This document shows positions 45,918 to 53,439 of a stretch of DNA of 64,000 bases, one piece after another. Both the position numbers and the translations under genes were made by a program. The notes under the pieces are model-generated. The model saw only the letters and a program-made list of their open reading frames with translations, ran no database searches and was not told the origin of the DNA. Every line of letters starts with the position of its first letter. Within the stretch, counting starts at the first letter, position 1. Source of the DNA: Candidatus Gastranaerophilales bacterium (GTDB taxonomy: Bacteria; Cyanobacteriota; Vampirovibrionia; Gastranaerophilales; Gastranaerophilaceae); NCBI GenBank assembly GCA_944323995.1, contig CALUUN010000001.1:124001-188000 (forward strand). The letters are read 5' to 3'.

Positions 45918-46889
45918 TTATAACATGGATTGATGCAAAAAGCATTTTACGAAATGTGAATCCGTAATACGCGATTGAGGCGGAATTTTTTCTCTGCAAA
46001 CAGGCATGCAATAAGGGCATCTGGTGTGGAACTTGCAGCCAGCGGGTAAATCAGCCGGAGAGGGCAAATCACCTTCAAGCACAATTTTTTCTTCCGTATT
46101 TCCCGTAATCTGCGGGACTGAACTTAAAAGAGCCTTTGTATAGGGGTGTTCAGGAGCGAAAAATATTTCATCCGTTTTGCCAAGTTCAATAATCTCCCCG
46201 AGATACATAATCGCAACACGGTCTGCAAGGTATTTTATAACGCTCATATCATGCGATATAAACAAAAACGTCAGATTGTAATCTTCTTTTAACTCTTTTA
46301 ACAGATTAATAATCTGTGCTTGAATACTCACATCCAGCGCACTGACGGGCTCATCCGCGAGAATAAATTCAGGGTTCAAAACGAGCGCACGCGCGATTGC
46401 GATTCTCTGCCGCTGGCCGCCCGAAAACTCATGCGGATAAAGTTTAAGGCATTCTCTGTCGAGTCCTGTTTTTTCTATAGTTTTGTAAATTATTTTTTCA
46501 ATTTCATTTTCATCAAAATCCGTATTAATCTTGAGGGGCTCTTTTAGTGTGTCAAAAATTTTCATCTTCGGATCAAGGCTTGAATACGGGTTTTGAAAAA
46601 TCATCTGGACTTTTTTGCGGAAATTTTTCAGCTCTGATTTATTCATAGTGAAAATATTTTCGTCTTGAAATTTTATTTCGCCGGATTTAGCATTTTCAAG
46701 AAGGATAATTGCTTTTGCAAGCGTTGACTTGCCGCATCCGGATTCACCGGCAACCGCAAGGATTTCACCTTTTTTGATATCAAGGGAAAGATTATTCACC
46801 GCATGGATCGCCTGCGTTTGACCTAAAAATCCTTTTTTGGATTTGTATTCGACAAATAAATTTTTTATTTCCAGAAGATTATCCGACAT
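45918..46889 (-). CDS. oppF: Oligopeptide/dipeptide ABC transporter ATP-binding protein
   Basis: Energises uptake of peptides (or nickel) by an Opp/Dpp-type importer. Walker A AGESGCGKSTLAK, signature SGGQRQRIAIARAL, Walker B FILADEPVSALDVS, H-loop FISHDMSVI, and the OppF-type C-terminal cluster CKFHTRCPYCMPVC that may hold an iron-sulfur site. 323 aa. The permeases, binding protein and OppD partner are not adjacent. Confidence 0.9.
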   Translation of the reverse strand: MSDNLLEIKNLFVEYKSKKGFLGQTQAIHAVNNLSLDIKKGEILAVAGESGCGKSTLAKAIILLENAKSGEIKFQDENIFTMNKSELKNFRKKVQMIFQNPYSSLDPKMKIFDTLKEPLKINTDFDENEIEKIIYKTIEKTGLDRECLKLYPHEFSGGQRQRIAIARALVLNPEFILADEPVSALDVSIQAQIINLLKELKEDYNLTFLFISHDMSVIKYLADRVAIMYLGEIIELGKTDEIFFAPEHPYTKALLSSVPQITGNTEEKIVLEGDLPSPADLPAGCKFHTRCPYCMPVCREKIPPQSRITDSHFVKCFLHQSML

Positions 46890-46932
46890 AAACCTATTAT
46901 TTTATAAAAACAAAAGTTATAAAAACCCCTGA

Positions 46933-47532
46933 TCAGTCAATTTCGCGTCTGCCTTCAATAGCTTTGGCAAGCGTAATTTCATCGGCATACTCAAGGTCAG
47001 CACCGACCGGAAGCCCGAAAGCGATTCTCGAAACCTTTATTCCGAAAGGTTTTATAAGTTTTGTTAAATAAAGACTTGTAGCCTCGCCTTCAACAGACGG
47101 AGGAAGCGCAAGAATAATTTCCTGCACTTCTTCAGCTGTCAACCGGCCTAACAATTCTTTTATCCTTATATCATCCGCTCCTATACCGTCCATGGGAGAT
47201 ATAAGCCCTTGCAGCACATGATAAAGCCCTTTGTATTCGTTTGTTTTTTCAATCGCAATAAGGTCTTTTGTTTCCGCAACAACACATATAACCGAACGGT
47301 CGCGTTTGGGCGAAGTGCAGATTTCGCAAGGGCTTTCGGAGGAAATATTGAAACAGATTTCGCAAGTTTTAGTATTTTCTTTTGCGTCAATCATTGCCTG
47401 TGCAAATTTGTGCACCTCACCCGCAGGCATTCTTAATAAATAAAACGCCATGCGCTGTGCCGATTTCGGGCCTATAGAAGGGAATTTTTGAAAATGTTCT
47501 ATAAGCGCTGCTATTGATTTAGGATAAATCAT
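46933..47532 (-). CDS. recR: Recombination mediator RecR
   Basis: Acts with RecO/RecF to load RecA at gaps. N-terminal HhH (FQKFPSIGPKSAQRMAFYL), C4 zinc finger (CEICFNISSESPCEIC), Toprim domain (ICVVAETKDLIAIEKTNEY, ILALPPSVEGEATSLYL) and the C-terminal RIAFGLPVGADLEYADEITLA. 199 aa. Start overlaps the ybaB stop by 1 nt (TAATG). Confidence 0.96.
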   Translation of the reverse strand: MIYPKSIAALIEHFQKFPSIGPKSAQRMAFYLLRMPAGEVHKFAQAMIDAKENTKTCEICFNISSESPCEICTSPKRDRSVICVVAETKDLIAIEKTNEYKGLYHVLQGLISPMDGIGADDIRIKELLGRLTAEEVQEIILALPPSVEGEATSLYLTKLIKPFGIKVSRIAFGLPVGADLEYADEITLAKAIEGRREID

Positions 47533-47864
47533 TAAAACAATCCCGGAATATTAATACCGCCGGTTACGGATTTCATTTTTTCTTCCATAAGTTTTGTGGC
47601 TTTAATGCTGGCCTGCAAAATAGCGGTTGTAACAATGTCTTCAACCATCTCAACAACTTCGGGATCGACATTTTCGGGATGATCCGGATCAAGAGCGGCC
47701 GGTGTCATTTTTATTGACTTAAATTTGCCCTGGCCGTCACATGTTACAACAACGGCACCGCCTGCTGCCTCTCCGGTAACTTCGGTTTTAGAAAGCTCGT
47801 CTTGTGTGTCTTTGAGCTTTTTTTGTAAATTCTGTGCCTGTTTCATCATTTGCATAATATTCAT
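47532..47864 (-). CDS. YbaB/EbfC family nucleoid-associated protein
   Basis: 110-aa DNA-binding protein usually encoded next to recR, as here. MMKQAQNLQKKLKDTQDEL, VTCDGQGKFKSIKM and DIVTTAILQASIKATKLMEEKM are conserved. It binds DNA and may compact or bookmark it. GGAGGAG precedes the ATG. Confidence 0.94.
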   Translation of the reverse strand: MNIMQMMKQAQNLQKKLKDTQDELSKTEVTGEAAGGAVVVTCDGQGKFKSIKMTPAALDPDHPENVDPEVVEMVEDIVTTAILQASIKATKLMEEKMKSVTGGINIPGLF

Positions 47865-48002
47865 GTTTTTACTCCTCCACTTAGTCTTGTAATCTTTACT
47901 ATAACACTTTTTGAGAAATAATGCAAGAAGTCGTTAAGTATACAGGTTGGAAATACTTTGCCGCAATAATCCGATACAGACGTAAGTCCGACGTGGTAAT
48001 CG

Positions 48003-48018
48003 CATTGCCGCGGCAATG
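48003..48018. repeat. 16-bp perfect palindrome
   Basis: CATTGCCGCGGCAATG, in the 259-bp gap between ybaB and prepilin C. It is GC-rich compared with the surroundings. Purpose unknown; could be a protein-binding site or part of a mobile/IMH-type structure. Confidence 0.6.
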
Positions 48019-48066
48019 ATATGCCTGAAAACTCCCTCCCACCCTTGAGGAGCAAAGCGAACCAAC

Positions 48067-48105
48067 AGCAATAGCCTCTCCCCTTATGGGAGAGGCTATT
48101 GCTGC
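48067..48105. repeat. 17-bp stem inverted repeat 3' of prepilin C
   Basis: Arms CAGCAATAGCCTCTCCC and GGGAGAGGCTATTGCTG around a 5-nt loop, 18 nt beyond the prepilin C stop. No T-run follows on the minus strand, so it is a poor rho-independent terminator. DGR target genes carry a hairpin just 3' of the variable region that aids retrohoming, and position and size fit that. Confidence 0.7.
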
Positions 48106-48123
48106 GTCTTGACAACAACCGTT

Positions 48124-49241
48124 CTATTCCGCCAAGCACACCGCCGGACTGTCGCTGTAGTAGCGGATGCTGGTCATCCGGAACGTGCACATGATGCCGA
48201 AGTGGCGGATGTACGCGATGTCCTTGCTGCGCTCCTCACTCGACCACAGCCAAAAGTCGAAGCTGGGAGAGGTGATGAACTTCCATTCAATTGCCAGGTC
48301 GTTGTCTCTGCTGCCCCAGCTTGTTGTATCATCAGTGTAGATTGTTTTACCGGGGTACAAATCTCTTGCTAATTGGTCTAACTGTTCCTGACTCGGTAAA
48401 CTTGAACCCATATCTTTACATGCTTTTACTGCGCCACCCCAGAAATCATCATATCCATCTCTACAATCTGTTATGCCAAGTTCTGATTGTCTTTCTATGC
48501 ATTCTGCATGGCTTAATGCTGTTGGATAGAAAGGTGCAGTAAAACATGTTCCGTCACTTAATTCTATTGCACAGTTGCTGCCTTCTAATGCAATATTTCC
48601 TATATCTCTTAAGTCATCACCTCTATTATTCGGATTCTTAAATCCGTCTACGTCATATAATATGGCTAAACAATCATTTACACCTATGCTTTCTTTTCCT
48701 ATTGTTATTTTGTTATTGTTATATGGGTCTTGAGTACAGGACGGATTATATGCTATTACTCCGTTTACACCGTTTGCAAACTGTACTGCTACCGTATTTG
48801 TATCCCAGTCGTTTTGTCCGAAGTTTTTAGCTTTTTTAACTTTAGACATGTCAACTTCTTCATCACCCCAGGTTACGGTATCAGCAAAGCATGTTGTTAT
48901 ATCATCGTTATCACATATTCTTGTTATCTTAATATGTTTAGATAATTCATCAACAAACGCTTCGGTTGTTGTATAACCTGCCAAGGTTCCTTGAACATTC
49001 ATAACTTTTAATGCTTCACCGAGTTTTCTCTGGAATACTTGTGATGCAGTGTTCCATGCTCTTTCCTGATAGTTCTGAATTAATGTCGGGATAGTCAGTG
49101 CCGCAACTATACCGATTATTGCCAAGGTAATTAAAACCTCCGCAAGCGTAAAACCTTTACTCCTAAATACCCCGAAACCCGCACGGTGAGAGCTTAAAGA
49201 AGTACCCCCCCCCATTTAGGCTGAAATCCACTATTCATCAT
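48124..49241 (-). CDS. Prepilin C: phase-variable prepilin with C-type-lectin-like, DGR-type variable domain (OFF by frameshift)
   Basis: ATG 49241 follows AAAGGGG by 8 nt and a consensus promoter. Reading from it enters G9 (49205-49213) and meets a stop soon after; G10 would connect it to KG|FTLAEVLITLAIIGIVAAL. An ATG at 49215 abutting the tract is in the pilin frame at G9 but has no SD. The pilin domain covers the first 200 or so codons. Then a lectin-like domain (CAIELSDGTCFTAPFYPTA, GGAVKACKDMGSSLPSQEQ, FWLWSSEE, AYIRHF, SPAVCL) runs to the stop. Its last 50 codons are GC-rich and mostly end in C or G, unlike the rest of the gene, as in DGR variable regions. Likely a diversifiable surface adhesin. 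Confidence 0.78.
48127..48290 (-). other. Candidate DGR variable region in prepilin C
   Basis: Coding strand from near TTC-ATC-ACC to the stop. Nearly all codons end in C or G, and over half are XXC (CGC, AGC, GAC, ATC, TAC, CAC, TTC, GGC, TGC), as expected when AAC template codons are randomised at A. The conserved scaffold WLWSSEE and PAVCL flanks it. The tail shares GGCGGTGTGC with prepilin A, a possible IMH-like element. Confidence 0.6.
49205..49213 (-). repeat. G9 homopolymer tract in prepilin C
   Basis: Nine C on the plus strand, between the SD-preceded ATG and the prepilin motif. G10 or G7 restores the frame. Confidence 0.85.
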
Positions 49242-49284
49242 ACTTTTAGCCCCTTTCGTTGTTCATGTGTCGTACTACTGTTTT

Positions 49285-49313
49285 AATATAGCATTTTTTT
49301 CTGTTTTTGGCAA
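49285..49313 (-). promoter_or_regulatory. Promoter of prepilin C
   Basis: Minus strand TTGCCA (49308-49313), 17-nt spacer, TATATT (49285-49290). Confidence 0.75.
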
Positions 49314-49377
49314 GTGCTTAATTTTAATATATTTTTACAATTCGCATTACAAAATAAATCATGTTACACTATAGGTT

Positions 49378-50235
49378 ATGGAACCTTTGGTAAGTATTAT
49401 AACAACAACACACAATATTGTGGAAAACGGTCAGGCGGATGACTTCAGCCTTCTTGTGACTCTGCTTGATATGCAAACCTATCCGAATATTGAGCATATT
49501 ATTATTGACAATGCATCAACGGATGATACGGTCGTGCTGTTAAAAGATTACAAAAACAAAGGTTACATAAATTTCTATTCAGAACCCGACACGGGCAAAT
49601 TTAACGGCTATAACAAAGGTATTCTGAGAGCCAAGGGGAAATATATATCATTTATCAGCTGTGATGACTTTTACCACGACATCACGGCAATTCGTGACCT
49701 TGTTACCCTTATGGAAGCCGAAAATGCGGATTTTTCGTTTTCTCCGGCGTATTGCAGACACCCTGAAGGATATGTATTTTTGTTTGCACCTGCAATGTAC
49801 AACACGTTTCAGGTAATGCCATGCCCGAGGCAAAGCATGTTCTTTAAAAAATCTGTGCTTGAAAAAGAAAATTACTTTGACGAAAAATTCAAACTGATGG
49901 CTGATTACGACTTGATTTTAAGGCTCGTACTCAAAAAATACAAAGGAATTTATTTTGACGGGAATTACACAACCTACAAAGCAGGACAGGTTTTGACAAA
50001 CGAAGCAGAGCGCGGAAACAACGAAGCAAAAATGATTTTCCACAAAAATTACAAAACGCTCTATCCGCTTAACAACGAGGTTCTGGACAAAATGGTGAAC
50101 ATCTCGGAATTTCCGAAAGAATTGCTGAACAAACTTGCAACAAGATTTCCGGATGAGGACAGGGATTTGTTTTTCGAACGCTGTGAACAAATGCATCAGC
50201 TCAGACTTGAAGCATACAGGCAGCGCAATCAATAA
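49378..50235 (+). CDS. Glycosyltransferase family 2
   Basis: 285 aa GT-A fold enzyme transferring sugar from an NDP-sugar to a surface glycan or lipid carrier. VSIITTTHNI, IEHIIIDNASTDDT, GKFNGYNKGILRAKGKYISFISCDDFY (DxD-like metal site) and PCPRQSMFFKKSV are typical. Acceptor and donor unknown. TGTTACACT (extended -10) ends 7 nt before the ATG with no SD. The oxidoreductase and CDP-alcohol transferase that follow suggest surface polysaccharide or lipid synthesis. Confidence 0.87.
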   Translation: MEPLVSIITTTHNIVENGQADDFSLLVTLLDMQTYPNIEHIIIDNASTDDTVVLLKDYKNKGYINFYSEPDTGKFNGYNKGILRAKGKYISFISCDDFYHDITAIRDLVTLMEAENADFSFSPAYCRHPEGYVFLFAPAMYNTFQVMPCPRQSMFFKKSVLEKENYFDEKFKLMADYDLILRLVLKKYKGIYFDGNYTTYKAGQVLTNEAERGNNEAKMIFHKNYKTLYPLNNEVLDKMVNISEFPKELLNKLATRFPDEDRDLFFERCEQMHQLRLEAYRQRNQ

Positions 50236-50268
50236 TTTTGGTATATTATAATAAAAAAGGGATATAAA

Positions 50269-51273
50269 ATGACTGAACAAAAAATAGCGGTTATCGGCTG
50301 CGGATTATGGGGAAGAAACATCGTCAGAAATTTTCACAACCTGAATGTTCTGGAAATGGTCTGCGATATTGATGAAGATAATATTGCAAAAATCAGGGAA
50401 ACCTACCCTGATTTAAAAATCACAAAAGATTTTAACGACATAATTAACAACCCCGAAATAACTTCGGTTGCGGTTGTTACACCGAGCCACACGCATTACA
50501 AAATGGTTAAGGCCATGCTTGAGGCCGGAAAAAATGTTTACGTTGAAAAACCGATTTCGACTGTTGCTCAGGAAGCAAAAGATTTGAAAGATCTTGCCGA
50601 TAAAAAAGGACTCGTTTTAATGGTCGGACATCTGCTTTTATACCATCCGGCCGTAAACAGATTAAAAATGCTTATTGAAGAAGGCATGCTCGGCGATATT
50701 GTGTACGCGCAAAGCGACAGGCTTAACGTAAATTATTTTAAAAACGACAGAAGTGTTATGTGGGATTTAGCCCCGCATGACGTTTCCATGATGAGTTATG
50801 TTATCGGCAAAGAACCCGTAAAAATTCTCTCAGCAATCGGCAGTTCAACCGACAGAAACGAAATTATGGACATAACCCACCTTGTAATCGAATTTGAGGA
50901 CGGGGTTATCGGACATATTACGGACAGCTGGATTACACCGAGAAAACACGTTCAGCTCCTTGTCAGAGGAACTAAAGCAACCGCAATTCTCGACGATACC
51001 CTGCCCGATCACAAACTTACGATTTATGATAATTTCAGCGCTGATAATACAAAAAATATTACGCTGGATTACCTTGAAATAGAACCGCTTAAACTTGAAT
51101 GCCAGCATTTCATCAGCTGCTGCGAATCAGGCAAAAAAGCCCGTTCTGACGGTGATAACGGTTTTATGGTAACAAAAATTCTTGAACAGGCTGAAAAAAT
51201 GATGCTCGGCGACAGAGCTAAAAAACTTGATCAGGTTGATTTCGGGCTTTCAAGAGTAAAACAGCATTTATAA
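50269..51273 (+). CDS. Gfo/Idh/MocA family oxidoreductase
   Basis: NAD(P)-dependent sugar dehydrogenase. Rossmann motif AVIGCGLWGRNIVRNF, VVTPSHTHYKM, AGKNVYVEKPIS with the catalytic Lys, and the C-terminal half MWDLAPHDVSMMSYV. 334 aa. Next to a GT2 enzyme it is likely to modify a nucleotide sugar (such as 3-dehydrogenation of UDP-GlcNAcA); substrate not provable. Confidence 0.86.
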   Translation: MTEQKIAVIGCGLWGRNIVRNFHNLNVLEMVCDIDEDNIAKIRETYPDLKITKDFNDIINNPEITSVAVVTPSHTHYKMVKAMLEAGKNVYVEKPISTVAQEAKDLKDLADKKGLVLMVGHLLLYHPAVNRLKMLIEEGMLGDIVYAQSDRLNVNYFKNDRSVMWDLAPHDVSMMSYVIGKEPVKILSAIGSSTDRNEIMDITHLVIEFEDGVIGHITDSWITPRKHVQLLVRGTKATAILDDTLPDHKLTIYDNFSADNTKNITLDYLEIEPLKLECQHFISCCESGKKARSDGDNGFMVTKILEQAEKMMLGDRAKKLDQVDFGLSRVKQHL

Positions 51274-51287
51274 ATAAGGAGAAAATC

Positions 51288-51887
51288 ATGGCGAATTTTA
51301 TATCAATTTTCAGAATATTTGTTGCGTTTCTGGCAGTATATTTATTGTTCATACCAGCAACCTGGGCTTATGTGATTGCGTTTGTATTAACAGTAATCGC
51401 GTTTATCCTTGACGGTGTTGACGGATATGTGGCAAGAAAATTCAACGAAGCCTCTCAACTGGGGTCAGTCCTTGATATTATGGGCGACAGAATTGTTGAA
51501 GCAACATACTGGATTATTTTTGCGGTATTAGGATGGCTTAGTCCGATTTTCCCGATAATCTGTATAGCAAGAGCGTTTACAACGGACAGTCTGAGAAGCG
51601 TTGCACTCGCTCAGGGTTACACCGCGTTCGGCGAAACTTCAATGCAGTCAAGTAAAATCGGCAAATTCATCTGCGCTTCAAAATTTATGAGAATAAGCTA
51701 TGCGGTGGCTAAAGTTGCGGCATTTATTTTGATAATCGCCGCCAACACTCCGGGATTTGAAATTTATCCGGCATTTGACACAATGAACATGATTGCGGTA
51801 ACTTTTGCCTGGATTGCCATTATATTCTGTGTTGTCAGAGGAATTCCGGTAGTTGCGGAAAGCAAAAAATTATTCGAGAAAAAGTAA
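51288..51887 (+). CDS. CDP-alcohol phosphatidyltransferase
   Basis: Integral membrane enzyme with the signature DGVDGYVARKFNEASQLGSVLDIMGDRIVE (DX2DGX2ARX8GX3DX3D) near residue 45 and about six TM segments. It probably makes phosphatidylglycerophosphate or a related phospholipid (PgsA-like), but other alcohol acceptors are possible. 199 aa. AAGGAG upstream; the stop shares bases with the trmL start. Confidence 0.86.
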   Translation: MANFISIFRIFVAFLAVYLLFIPATWAYVIAFVLTVIAFILDGVDGYVARKFNEASQLGSVLDIMGDRIVEATYWIIFAVLGWLSPIFPIICIARAFTTDSLRSVALAQGYTAFGETSMQSSKIGKFICASKFMRISYAVAKVAAFILIIAANTPGFEIYPAFDTMNMIAVTFAWIAIIFCVVRGIPVVAESKKLFEKK

Positions 51888-52330
51888 TGTTTAACATCGT
51901 GCTTTATGAACCTGAAATTCCGCAAAACACCGGAAACATCGCAAGATTATGCGCCTGCACCGGTGCAAGCCTTTATCTTGTCGGCAAACTTGGATTTTCA
52001 CTTTCAAGTAAATACACAAAACGTGCCGGTCTTGACTACTGGGACAGCGTTGACATCCATAAAATTGATACTATGGATGAACTGCTTGAAGCACATAAAG
52101 ACGCTGATTTTTATTATCTGACAACCAAAACGGACAAATTGTATACCGATATAAAATTCAAAGACGGCGATTTTTTGGTGTTCGGGCCTGAAACACGCGG
52201 ACTTCCCGAAAAATATGTAAAAGATAAAAACGCTCTGACAATTCCGATGAAAGAAGGGCAAAGAAGCCTTAATCTTTCAAATTCGGTCGCAATCGTATTA
52301 TATGAGGCTATAAGACAAAATGGACTTTAA
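51887..52330 (+). CDS. trmL: tRNA (cytidine(34)-2'-O)-methyltransferase TrmL
   Basis: SPOUT-class methyltransferase acting on the wobble base of tRNA-Leu. FNIVLYEPEIPQNTGNIARLCA, LIKP-equivalent KLGFSLSSKYTKRAGLDYWD, LVFGPETRGLPEKY and RSLNLSNSVAIVLYEA (knotted SAM site) are diagnostic. 147 aa. Overlaps nnrD by 11 nt. Confidence 0.93.
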   Translation: MFNIVLYEPEIPQNTGNIARLCACTGASLYLVGKLGFSLSSKYTKRAGLDYWDSVDIHKIDTMDELLEAHKDADFYYLTTKTDKLYTDIKFKDGDFLVFGPETRGLPEKYVKDKNALTIPMKEGQRSLNLSNSVAIVLYEAIRQNGL

Positions 52331-53120
52331 ATTACCCGAAAGAATTCAGGACTCACACAAAGGAACTTACGGCAAAGTGTTAAACGTTGCCGGTTCAAAA
52401 TACATGCCGGGTGCGGCATATCTTTCAAGCGTTTCCGCGCTCAAAATCGGCTGCGGATACTGTTTTCTTGCATCAGAAGAAAGCGTTTTGCACACAGTTG
52501 CAGCCCAAACTCAAAATGTTGTCTTTGTACCTTTAAAAGATATTAAAAAACAGTTAAAAACAGCTGATGTTTTATCTGTGGGATGCGGACTTTCGACTTC
52601 AGACAAAGCGAAAAATATTTTCAAAACAGCAATAAATTCCGCCGGAAATATCCCTGTTGTAATCGACGCGGACGGATTAAACATACTTATCCGGGCAAAT
52701 GTTAATCTTCCGGAAAAACTGATTTTGACCCCGCACCCAAAAGAAGCCGCAAGACTTTTAAATACATCTGTTGAAAATATTCTGAACGATAAAGTTAAAA
52801 GCGCAAAAGAAATTTCTGAAAAATATAACTGCACAACTGTTTTAAAAGGACACAGAACGGTTGTCTGCTCAAAAGATTTTGAAATTTATATAAACGAAAC
52901 AGGCTGCAGCGCGCTTGCAAAAGCCGGCAGCGGAGATGTTCTGACCGGCATGATTGCAGGACTTCTTGCACAAAAAATGCCGCTGTATGATGCGGCAAAA
53001 ACAGGAGTATATCTCCACGGATTATGCGGAGAATTTGCAGCAAAAGAGCTTACCGAATACGGAGTAATGGCGTCCGATTTGATAAGCTCTATACCTTTTG
53101 TTATCCGAAATATTCTATAA
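52320..53120 (+). CDS. nnrD: ADP/ATP-dependent NAD(P)H-hydrate dehydratase
   Basis: Repairs damaged NAD(P)H hydrates; YjeF C-terminal ribokinase-like fold. HKGTYGKVLNVAGSKYMPGAA, VLSVGCGLSTS, DADGLNIL, LTPHPKEAARL and the active-site GSGDVLTGMIAGLLAQ. 266 aa. The N-terminal epimerase domain often fused to it (nnrE) is absent here. It overlaps the small convergent gene by 20 nt. Confidence 0.93.
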   Translation: MDFKLPERIQDSHKGTYGKVLNVAGSKYMPGAAYLSSVSALKIGCGYCFLASEESVLHTVAAQTQNVVFVPLKDIKKQLKTADVLSVGCGLSTSDKAKNIFKTAINSAGNIPVVIDADGLNILIRANVNLPEKLILTPHPKEAARLLNTSVENILNDKVKSAKEISEKYNCTTVLKGHRTVVCSKDFEIYINETGCSALAKAGSGDVLTGMIAGLLAQKMPLYDAAKTGVYLHGLCGEFAAKELTEYGVMASDLISSIPFVIRNIL

Positions 53121-53331
53121 TATGTTCAACTAATTCGGCAACTTTTTTTGCTTCTTCTTCTTTGGCTTTTTTCTTTTTAGCCGCTTCTTTTTCAGCTTCT
53201 TCTACGAGTGATTGAGCTGAATCATATAGATATTCGTGGGTTTTGCTTGCTTTTTGTGGGGCAATTTTAGGGATTAAATCCGTATCACTTACAAATTTTG
53301 CTGCGCAATTCGGCAAAAAACTTACTTTCAT
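53101..53331 (-). CDS. Small basic/acidic coiled-coil protein
   Basis: 76 aa from ATG 53331 (AAGGAG upstream). N-terminus MKVSFLPNCAAKFV, then a Lys/Glu/Ala-rich stretch EEAEKEAAKKKKAKEEEAKK that should be a single charged helix. No signal peptide. Unknown role; low-complexity composition limits any inference. Confidence 0.55.
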   Translation of the reverse strand: MKVSFLPNCAAKFVSDTDLIPKIAPQKASKTHEYLYDSAQSLVEEAEKEAAKKKKAKEEEAKKVAELVEHIIEYFG

Positions 53332-53439
53332 ATTTTTCTCCTTTTTGTTATACAAATATTAATGCGCGTAAATCCAGGAATTGCTAAAAAATTTTTTTAA
53401 AATTTACAATAGTTAATAATGCAGAATCAAGATAAAGAA

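Noticed and set aside
47865-48060. DGR template repeat or reverse transcriptase next to prepilin C
   Set aside because: No AAC-rich near-copy of the variable region and no reverse-transcriptase motif in any frame of the window; they would have to be elsewhere.
47861-48190. 109-codon minus-strand frame between ybaB and prepilin C
   Set aside because: It overlaps the end of prepilin C in another frame, consists of hairpin and palindrome DNA, and shows no protein-like conservation.
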